From CAIVVT01 sp052145115 (GTDB taxonomy: Bacteria > Acidobacteriota > Terriglobia > Bryobacterales > Bryobacteraceae), in NCBI GenBank assembly GCA_052145115.1, contig JBKQPG010000015.1, positions 1 through 64,000 of the forward strand: a DNA stretch of 64,000 nucleotides, written 5' to 3'. The position numbers were made by a program, and so were the translations under genes. Below are positions 57,974-64,000 of this stretch, in pieces (position 1 is the stretch's first letter; every line of letters begins with the position of its first letter). The notes beneath the pieces are model-generated. The model had not been told where the DNA came from. It worked only from the letters and a program-made list of their open reading frames with translations, and did not search any database.

Positions 57974-58436
57974 GCCCGGCAGTTGGCCTATTTGCCGATA
58001 GGATTGACGGGTATCCACCGCCTGGCACGCGGCCGCCTGACATCGCCCCCGAAATCCGACGCGGCGCGGTCCGAGAGCCGGTCCGCGCTGCGCGGATTGG
58101 AAAACAAATTTGGAGGAACAAAGCCAATTTCGCGCAAATTCTGTCCTCACTTGAGGATACACCCCGATGTCAAGAGCGAATATAAGGCGAATTAACGGGC
58201 GCAACAGGGCGACGCGACAAAATTCGACGGTGGTGTCGAAAAGTGTCGAAAACTGTCGCGTTGTGCCGGGTGGGCTGAACACCTCCGCGGAGCTGGCTGG
58301 GGACTGTTTAGTACTCTCAAATTCAAAGAGATAGCGAATTGACTCCGACCCGGCCGTGGGCGTCAATGGAGCGCTGGGGGCGATAAAACGGGTGTCGTGT
58401 CGAAATGTCGGGTGCGGGGCGGCCGCGGCGAGGGCT
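57974..58436. other. 460-nt convergent intergenic region with repeated GTGTCGAA words
   Basis: No gene is supported here, although both flanking genes end in it, so no promoter is expected. It is poorer in G+C than the flanks and carries the iterated GTGTCGAAA motif in two places, annotated separately. Confidence 0.55.
58213..58260. repeat. Nested palindrome with 10-bp GTGTCGAAAA iterons
   Basis: GTGTCGAAAA occurs twice back to back (58233-58242, 58243-58252), followed by CTGTCGCG. TTCGAC (58223-58228) mirrors GTCGAA (58235-58240), and CGCGACA (58213-58219) mirrors TGTCGCG (58254-58260). Exact 10-bp phasing puts the copies on one DNA face, as expected of protein-binding iterons. A related set, GTGTCGTGTCGAAATGTCG, lies at 58392-58410. 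Confidence 0.6.
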
Positions 58437-59765
58437 TCAGGGCGCCATTCCTGCGTACTCCGCCGCCTCACGCATCAGCGCTAACGCCTGCTCGATCCGC
58501 GCCACGGGCTCGAAGGCGTAGCTGAGGCGCAGCTGCCGGCGGCCGCGCGCGGCCAGGTCGCCCTGCGGGTGCACGCAGTACTCGCCCGGGATGTAGCTGA
58601 CGCACGGCTGCCGCTGCTCCGCCGGACCATCCACGGCCGCGTCGCCGGTGGTCCGGTTCAGGAAGCGGAAAAAGGCCGAGTCCGGATGCGTCTCGACCGT
58701 CGCCAGTGTCAGGTAGTAGTAAAAGCCCGCGCTGCCGCCGCGGCACTCCTCCACCAGCGGCCCGAGTTCGCGATCGAGCCCCGCGCGCACCGCCAGCGCC
58801 TTCTCGCGATAGCCCGCGTTGACGGCGTGGATCTGGCCGCCGATGTGGTGGTCGAGAAAGTAGCTGGCCATCTCCTGGACGAACAGCGGCGCGCTGAAGC
58901 CGGTGTCGCTGGTGGCCTCGACCATGGCGTTCATGAACGGCCCGTCCGGTCCAAGGATGTAGCCGATCCGCATCCCCGGCGCCAGCACCTTCGAGAGCGA
59001 CCCGATCTCGTAAGCGAGGCCCAGTTCGTCCGCCGGCAGCGCCGAGACAAACGGTTCGACGCATGGATCGTGCAGCAGCGGCTCGTAGGCCAGATCAAAG
59101 ATGATCGGAATCCGCCGGCCCTGTTTTCGCGATAGCCTCGCCGCCACATCCAGCAGCGCCCGCCGCCGCCGGTTGGACAGAATCGTGCACGATGGGTTGT
59201 TGACCGTGACCGTGTAGAAGAACGAAATCCGCTCCGCCGCAGCGCCCAGCGCATCCAGCTTGCGTTCCAGCGCGCCCAGTTCGATCCCCTCCTCGTCCTC
59301 GGGCACGGCCAGCACGTCAAAGCCGCGGCGCATCAGGCCTTCGGTGTAGATGTAGTACATCGGATCGGACGTCACCACGATGCCCCGCGGCAACACGCCG
59401 GCCAATGCGTCCAGAATGCTCGTCGCCCCGCAAGCGCCGATCGCCAGCCGCTGCCGCGCCAGGGTCGTCCCGTCCAATTGCCCGACATGCTGCTCGATCA
59501 GGAAGCGCCGCAGCGAGGCGATCAGGTTGGGTGATCCCGCCGGACTGCCATAGTTGAACGCCTGCCGGTAGCGCACCGGATCGCCGGCCACGGCCTCCAT
59601 CGCCGCTCTCAAATGCCCGACCGGAATTGTCTTTTCGTTTACATATCCCACGCCGAGATTGATGTCCACGCCATCGCGGAAGCCGGCCGCGAATTGCGAC
59701 ATCATGCGGCTCACCGGCGAGGGCTGTGACGAGGCCTCGCCGTAGTCGGAAAGATGAATGCGCAT
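58437..59765 (-). CDS. PLP-dependent aminotransferase class I/II
   Basis: A 442-aa fold-type I aminotransferase: INLGVGYVNEKTIPVGHL, FNYGSPAGSPNLIASLRRFL, GACGATSILDALAGVLPRG, NNPSCTILSNRRRRALLD, FDLAYEPLLHD, and the PLP Lys259 in GSLSKVLAPGMRIGYILG. The C-terminus has GEYCVHPQGD and RQLRLSYAFEPVARIEQAL with the carboxylate-binding Arg. It resembles the 2-aminoadipate/MocR-like AAT_I subgroup but lacks a GntR domain. Substrate unknown. The ATG at 59765 is preferred because the family homology starts there; it is not preceded by a good ribosome-binding site. Confidence 0.85.
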   Translation of the reverse strand: MRIHLSDYGEASSQPSPVSRMMSQFAAGFRDGVDINLGVGYVNEKTIPVGHLRAAMEAVAGDPVRYRQAFNYGSPAGSPNLIASLRRFLIEQHVGQLDGTTLARQRLAIGACGATSILDALAGVLPRGIVVTSDPMYYIYTEGLMRRGFDVLAVPEDEEGIELGALERKLDALGAAAERISFFYTVTVNNPSCTILSNRRRRALLDVAARLSRKQGRRIPIIFDLAYEPLLHDPCVEPFVSALPADELGLAYEIGSLSKVLAPGMRIGYILGPDGPFMNAMVEATSDTGFSAPLFVQEMASYFLDHHIGGQIHAVNAGYREKALAVRAGLDRELGPLVEECRGGSAGFYYYLTLATVETHPDSAFFRFLNRTTGDAAVDGPAEQRQPCVSYIPGEYCVHPQGDLAARGRRQLRLSYAFEPVARIEQALALMREAAEYAGMAP

Positions 59766-59861
59766 AATAAACCAGGACCCATCCGCTAGTCTCCTCCAAC
59801 GCGCGGCAGCCCGGCGCTCCGGCCCGTAACACATTCCCCTGTTGTTCCCACGTTGGGCGAG

Positions 59862-59867
59862 TATCAT
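59862..59867 (+). promoter_or_regulatory. -10-like TATCAT, 7 nt before the ATG at 59875
   Basis: TATCAT, then GGCTCTA, then ATG. The ATG at 59866 within it is in frame and would add three residues. No Shine-Dalgarno sequence. Confidence 0.35.
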
Positions 59868-59874
59868 GGCTCTA

Positions 59875-61254
59875 ATGCGCCTCGCGGCCGGTCTGCCCGC
59901 CCTGCTCCTGAGCCTGGCGCTGGCCGCGTGCGCTCAATCCCCCCTGGCTGGCGACTGGACCGGTACGCTGGAGGCCCCGGGCCAGAAACTGCGCCTCGCG
60001 CTGCACGTCAGCGCCACGCCCGCAGGCGGCCTGCAGGCCACGTTCGACAGCCTGGACCAGCACGCCAGCGGGATTCCGATCGGCGACCTGCGGCTGGATC
60101 TCAACATCGTGCGCTTCAGCCTGAAGCAGGCCGGCGCCTCGTTCGAGGGCAAGCTGCTGGGCGACAGCATCGAAGGCGAGTTCCGGCAGAGCGGCTTCGC
60201 CATGAGGCTGGTCTTCCACCGCGGCACCGCCGAACCGTCGCAGCGCCCGCAGAACCCGATGCCGCCCTACCCCTACATCTCGGAGGACGCCGAGTTCCGG
60301 AACCGCGACGCGGGCATCGCGCTCTCCGGCACGTTCACCATCCCGCGCGAAGATCCGGGCGCGGCGAAGCCGCACAGGCCGCCGGCCGTTGTGCTGATTG
60401 CCGGCAGCGGGCCGAACGCGCGCGACGAGGACGTCGCCGGGCACAAACCGTTCCTGGTGCTGGCCGACTACCTGACGCGCCACGGCATCGCCGTGCTGCG
60501 CTACGACAAGCGCGGCATCGGCAAGTCGCAGGGCGACTACAAGACGGCGACTAGCGTGGATTTCGCCGCCGACGCCTCGGCGGCCGTCGATTACCTGATG
60601 GCACGGACGGACGTGGATCATCGCCATATCGGCCTGCTCGGGCACAGCGAGGGCGGCATCCTCGCGCCGATGGTGGCGGCACGGCGTAAGGACATCGCTT
60701 TCGTCGTGCTGCTCGGCGGCACGGGTGTGAAGGGCGAGCGCGTCGTTCTGCAGCAGACCGACGCCATGTCCCGCGCCGAGGGCATGAGCGAGTCCGAAAT
60801 CGCGAGGCAGCACAAGCGCGTGCAGCGCGTCGTGGATATTCTCGAGTCCGAGCCCTCGATTCCCGCCGCGGCGGCGAAGATCCACGCCGAGTTCGGGTAT
60901 TCGCCCGAAGTGGACCGGATGCTCGAGCACAACGACGCCTGGTCGCGTTTCTTCCTGACCTACGACCCGGCGACTGCACTCGAGAAGATCAAGATGCCCG
61001 TCCTGGCGCTGATCGGTGCACTCGACACGCAGGTGGGCCCCAGTGAGAACATGGCGGCCATCGAGGCGGCGCTCAGGAAGGCCGGCAACGACCGGTTCAC
61101 AACGCAGATCATGCCAGGATTGAACCACCTATTCCAGACTGCCCGTACCGGCTCGTATTCGGAGTACGGGCAGATTAAGGAAACCATCGCCAAGGTGGTG
61201 CTGGAAACGATGACGAAGTGGATCCGGCGGCAAACCGGATTGGAGAAACAGTGA
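59875..61254 (+). CDS. Exported alpha/beta hydrolase with N-terminal beta domain
   Basis: A 459-aa protein. The signal peptide ends LALAACAQS; LAAC also fits a lipobox, so it may be a lipoprotein. Residues 25-125 form a beta domain of the kind preceding many esterases (GDWTGTLEAPGQKLRLALHV). Residues 140-450 are the hydrolase: VVLIAGSGPNARDED, VLRYDKRGIGKSQGDY, nucleophile Ser258 in LLGHSEGGILAPM, LALIGALDTQVGPSEN with Asp, and PGLNHLF with His. The serine-aminopeptidase/esterase-like family is broad; substrate unknown. Its TGA overlaps the next ATG. Confidence 0.85.
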   Translation: MRLAAGLPALLLSLALAACAQSPLAGDWTGTLEAPGQKLRLALHVSATPAGGLQATFDSLDQHASGIPIGDLRLDLNIVRFSLKQAGASFEGKLLGDSIEGEFRQSGFAMRLVFHRGTAEPSQRPQNPMPPYPYISEDAEFRNRDAGIALSGTFTIPREDPGAAKPHRPPAVVLIAGSGPNARDEDVAGHKPFLVLADYLTRHGIAVLRYDKRGIGKSQGDYKTATSVDFAADASAAVDYLMARTDVDHRHIGLLGHSEGGILAPMVAARRKDIAFVVLLGGTGVKGERVVLQQTDAMSRAEGMSESEIARQHKRVQRVVDILESEPSIPAAAAKIHAEFGYSPEVDRMLEHNDAWSRFFLTYDPATALEKIKMPVLALIGALDTQVGPSENMAAIEAALRKAGNDRFTTQIMPGLNHLFQTARTGSYSEYGQIKETIAKVVLETMTKWIRRQTGLEKQ

Positions 61255-63371
61255 TGGAACTACGGCTGAAGTTACCGGAAAAAACCGCCTCGCTCCTGGG
61301 GCTTTTCCTGATCCTCTCCACGGGGCTTTGCGGTCAACTGACGAAACCCATCGCCAGTTACGACCTCAAGGCCACCCTCGACCCGAAAACGCACATGATC
61401 CACGGCAGCGAAACGCTGACCTGGCTCAACGACTCGCCCGATAGCGTGCCCGCCCTGCGCTTTCACCTCTACATGAACGCCTTCAAGAACCAGAAAAGTA
61501 CGTTCATGCGCGAATCCGGCGGGCAACTGCGCGGCGACCAGTTCGGCGGGAAGGAGTGGGGCTGGATCGACGTGAAGAGCATGCGCCTCGAAAACGGCCC
61601 AGATCTCACCAAGGCGATCCAGTTCATCCAGCCCGACGATGGCAACCAGGACGACCAGACTGTGATCGAGGTCCCGCTCGCCGCGCCCGTGAAGCCCGGC
61701 GCTGTCCTGCGCCTGAAGATCGATTTCGAAACCAGGCTGCCAACAGTCTTCGCGCGCACCGGTTTTCACGGGACTTTCTACCTCGCCGGGCAGTGGTTTC
61801 CAAAAATCGGCGTGTGGGAGACGGCCGGCTTCCGGCATGCCCAAAAGGCCGGTTGGAATTGCCATCAATTCCACGCCAACAGCGAGTTCTTCGCCAATTT
61901 CGGCGACTATTCGGCCGAGATCACGCTGCCTTCGGAGTACAAAATCGGCGCCACCGGCGAACTGTTCGACAAGAAAGAGGACCGGGCGAAGAAAACCACC
62001 ACCTGGACCTACCGCCAGCCCAGCGTCATCGACTTCGCCTGGACCGCGCAGCCGACTTATCTGAAGCTGGAGCGCGATTTCGTCGCTGCCCGCGACGTCA
62101 CGCGCGAGGAGCTGGCCCGCACGGCCAAGCTGTTCGGCATCTCCGAGGACCAGGCCCGGCTCAGCGACGTGAAGATCACGCTGATGCTCCAGCCCGAACA
62201 CTCCGAACAGGCCGAGCGCTACTTCCGCGCCGCCGTCGCCGGCCTCAAGGGCTTCGGTCTGCGCTTCGGGCACTATCCGTACCGCACGCTGACGCTAGTC
62301 GATCCCCCCTTCGGCGCGGGCGGCGCGGGCGGCATGGAGTACCCGACCTTCATCAGTTGCGGGACGAGTTGGCGGATGCCCGACGACGTTTATCTGGGAC
62401 TCGAGGAGACCACCGTGCATGAATTCGGCCACCAGTTCTTCATGCAGCTCGTGGCCACCAACGAATTTGAGGAGTCGTGGATGGACGAAGGCTTCAACAC
62501 CTATGCCACGACCAAAATCATGGATGAAGTATATGGGCCGTCGGAACTGCCCGTGCGCATCTTCGGCATCCAGATGGCCGACTGGTTCGGACTGCCGAAG
62601 CTCACGGCCGCAGCCGAGAACCGCATGGCCTACGATTCACTGCCGGACGAAGACCCGATTCTGCGCAACGCCTGGAGCTACGCCAATACGAACAGCTACG
62701 CCGTCAGCTCCTACATGAAGACGGCAGTTTTCCTGGACACTCTCGAAAACCTGATGGGGCCGGACACGATGGCCCGCGTAATGCGCACCTACAGCCAACG
62801 CTGGCGTTTCCACCATCCCGACACGCTCGATTTTCTGCAAGTCGTGAACGAGGTTTCGAGCCGCGATTTCACGCCGCTGTTCGACCAGTTCGTCTTCCAT
62901 GCCCGCAAGCTGGACTACAAAGTGGACGCCGTGGAGTCGAGAAAGCTCGAAACCTGGTTGGGCGTCTTCGACGAGAACGGCAAGCGTCGCACGGTGGGCG
63001 TCGCGGAAGCGTCGAAGATCGACTTCAAGGCCTCCCTGGAGAAAGGCCACAAGGACCTGTACGAAAACACGGTGCGCATCCGGCGCGAGGGCGACGCCGT
63101 CCTGCCGGTGGATGTGTGGATCCATTTCGACGACGGCTCGATCGAGAAACAGCACTGGGACGGCATTGAGCGCTGGGTCAAATTCAGGTCGCAAAAAAGG
63201 GCCAAGGTGGACTGGGTGCAGGTCGATCCGCTCCGCAAGCATGAACTCGACGTCAATCGGACCAACGATAGCTGGCAGGATCATTACCCGAAGAAGCTGG
63301 CCGCCCGGTGGGGCTCTCAGTTTGAGTTCTGGCTGCAGAACCTCGTGCTCTGGATGAGCGCGTTTGTGTAA
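61254..63371 (+). CDS. M1-family metallopeptidase (aminopeptidase N-like)
   Basis: A 705-aa zinc peptidase with N-terminal signal (SLLGLFLILSTGLCGQ). The N-terminal beta domain (about residues 35-240) is followed by the catalytic domain with GGAGGMEYPTF (the GxMEN-like exopeptidase loop) and zinc ligands H389-E390-F-G-H393, with E412 (WMDEGF) at the canonical spacing. There is a helical C-terminal part. It overlaps the preceding hydrolase by one base (TGATG). The order esterase-like, peptidase, membrane protein on one strand suggests an operon. It probably trims exported peptides. Confidence 0.92.
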   Translation: MELRLKLPEKTASLLGLFLILSTGLCGQLTKPIASYDLKATLDPKTHMIHGSETLTWLNDSPDSVPALRFHLYMNAFKNQKSTFMRESGGQLRGDQFGGKEWGWIDVKSMRLENGPDLTKAIQFIQPDDGNQDDQTVIEVPLAAPVKPGAVLRLKIDFETRLPTVFARTGFHGTFYLAGQWFPKIGVWETAGFRHAQKAGWNCHQFHANSEFFANFGDYSAEITLPSEYKIGATGELFDKKEDRAKKTTTWTYRQPSVIDFAWTAQPTYLKLERDFVAARDVTREELARTAKLFGISEDQARLSDVKITLMLQPEHSEQAERYFRAAVAGLKGFGLRFGHYPYRTLTLVDPPFGAGGAGGMEYPTFISCGTSWRMPDDVYLGLEETTVHEFGHQFFMQLVATNEFEESWMDEGFNTYATTKIMDEVYGPSELPVRIFGIQMADWFGLPKLTAAAENRMAYDSLPDEDPILRNAWSYANTNSYAVSSYMKTAVFLDTLENLMGPDTMARVMRTYSQRWRFHHPDTLDFLQVVNEVSSRDFTPLFDQFVFHARKLDYKVDAVESRKLETWLGVFDENGKRRTVGVAEASKIDFKASLEKGHKDLYENTVRIRREGDAVLPVDVWIHFDDGSIEKQHWDGIERWVKFRSQKRAKVDWVQVDPLRKHELDVNRTNDSWQDHYPKKLAARWGSQFEFWLQNLVLWMSAFV

Positions 63372-63382
63372 GGAGAATTCCG

Positions 63383-64000
63383 ATGACGGCATTTCAAGCC
63401 TTCGGCCGCGGTTGGGCGGCCACGATGCGCTCCAAGGCGGCGCTCTCCATTCTGTGGCTTTTCTACGCGCTGGTGGCGCTGATCGTCGCCGCACCCGTGG
63501 CTTCCATGGCGCTGCAGCCTTTGGCTCACAGCCGCATGGCCGGCCGGCTCCTCGATGGTTTCGACGTGGCCTGGCTCAGCGAGATGCACGAGCCCCTGGG
63601 AACCGCTGCCGCCGGCCTCACCCCGGCCGTCATCGTCGCTGCGCTGTTCACCTGGCTGGGCACGGTCCTGCTCGCCGGCGGTGTGCTGACCATGCTGAGC
63701 GAGTGCTGGGACTGCTTCCGCCTCGGCCCGTTCCTGGCCGGCGCGGGCCGCCATTTCTGGCGCCTGTTCCGGCTGAGCCTGTTGGGCTTGATCGGTTACG
63801 GACTGGCGGCGTTGGCCGGCTCGGCCCCCTCCATGGTCGCCAGCGCGATCTGGAAAGACGGCATGGAGGCTTGGCCGATAGGCGTGACGGGCATCGCCGG
63901 CAGCGTACTCACGGTGCTTCTGTTGGGCTGGATGGCGACCGTGCTGGATTATGCCAAGGTCCGGCTGGTGGCCGACGACGTGCGCGGCTCGGTGATGGGG
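63383..64000 (+). CDS. Multi-helix membrane protein, cut by the window end
   Basis: An open frame runs from ATG 63383 (after AAGGAG) to the end of the window without stop: at least 206 residues. The sequence begins TAFQAFGRGWAATMRSKAAL. It has long hydrophobic helices: LSILWLFYALVALIVAAPVA, VIVAALFTWLGTVLLAGGVL, FRLSLLGLIGYGLAALAGSA, GSVLTVLLLGWMATVLDYAK. I recognise no catalytic domain; it is similar in layout to DUF4013-like integral membrane proteins. Only 11 nt after the M1 peptidase, so co-transcribed. Partial. Confidence 0.7.
   Translation, partial: MTAFQAFGRGWAATMRSKAALSILWLFYALVALIVAAPVASMALQPLAHSRMAGRLLDGFDVAWLSEMHEPLGTAAAGLTPAVIVAALFTWLGTVLLAGGVLTMLSECWDCFRLGPFLAGAGRHFWRLFRLSLLGLIGYGLAALAGSAPSMVASAIWKDGMEAWPIGVTGIAGSVLTVLLLGWMATVLDYAKVRLVADDVRGSVMG

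Overview
The window is high-GC bacterial DNA with dense coding on both strands and long antisense shadow frames. Gene content fits an Acidobacteriota member of the Solibacter/Bryobacter type. Pointers are secreted or Tat-exported Gfo/Idh and TIM-barrel proteins, TonB-C/TPR fusions, an actinobacterial-style E2-E1 fused 2-oxoglutarate dehydrogenase, and dispersed hairpins. The assignment is an inference from gene content; no rRNA or tRNA gene was recognised to confirm it.

Layout. 0-3.1 kb: non-coding DNA with nested hairpins, then a sigma-28 promoter driving fliD, a small FliT-like gene and a BON-domain protein. A second small flagellar-type gene with its own sigma-28-like site lies at 8.3-8.5 kb. 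3.3-11 kb: a membrane-anchored spermidine-synthase-like protein, a DUF3467 protein, a secreted glycosidase-like TIM barrel and a tandem alpha/beta hydrolase. 11-22 kb: sugar-acid metabolism (tagaturonate epimerase UxaE, TIM-barrel isomerase, beta-helix lipoprotein, Gfo/Idh oxidoreductase, RidA, 6-phosphogluconate dehydrogenase, probable KDG kinase), interrupted by an NYN/OST-HTH RNA-metabolism gene, a cobalamin adenosyltransferase and a mazEF pair. 22-31.4 kb: an orphan HicB, the fused 2-oxoglutarate dehydrogenase, a phosphoesterase, and an ABC transporter with fused permeases but no binding protein. 31.4-32.2 kb: gene debris (a transposase tail and a truncated gene). 32.2-42.7 kb: CsgG-like protein, amidohydrolases, radical SAM enzyme, SnoaL-like protein, a tandem pair of unrecognised secreted paralogues, a sugar isomerase and a class A beta-lactamase-type hydrolase. 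42.7-45.4 kb: a less GC-rich accessory patch (possible small RNA, Sel1 repeats, two small membrane proteins). 45.4-64 kb: proline catabolism (P5C dehydrogenase), YtxH and DUF2007 proteins, a double thioredoxin-fold protein, a LytS/LytR-type two-component pair, Sua5 and prfB (with its programmed frameshift), a TonB-C protein, prolyl oligopeptidase, aminotransferase, esterase-like hydrolase, an M1 peptidase and a membrane protein cut by the window end.

How it works together. UxaE, the KDG kinase and Gnd outline hexuronate/gluconate catabolism feeding central metabolism, where the fused 2-oxoglutarate dehydrogenase closes the TCA step. Secreted hydrolases and peptidases suit a polymer-degrading soil heterotroph. 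Several monocistronic genes have a -10-like hexamer only 6-7 nt before the ATG, suggesting leaderless mRNAs. A short dispersed repeat supplies the stop codon of two unrelated genes. I found no CRISPR array, prophage or complete insertion sequence.
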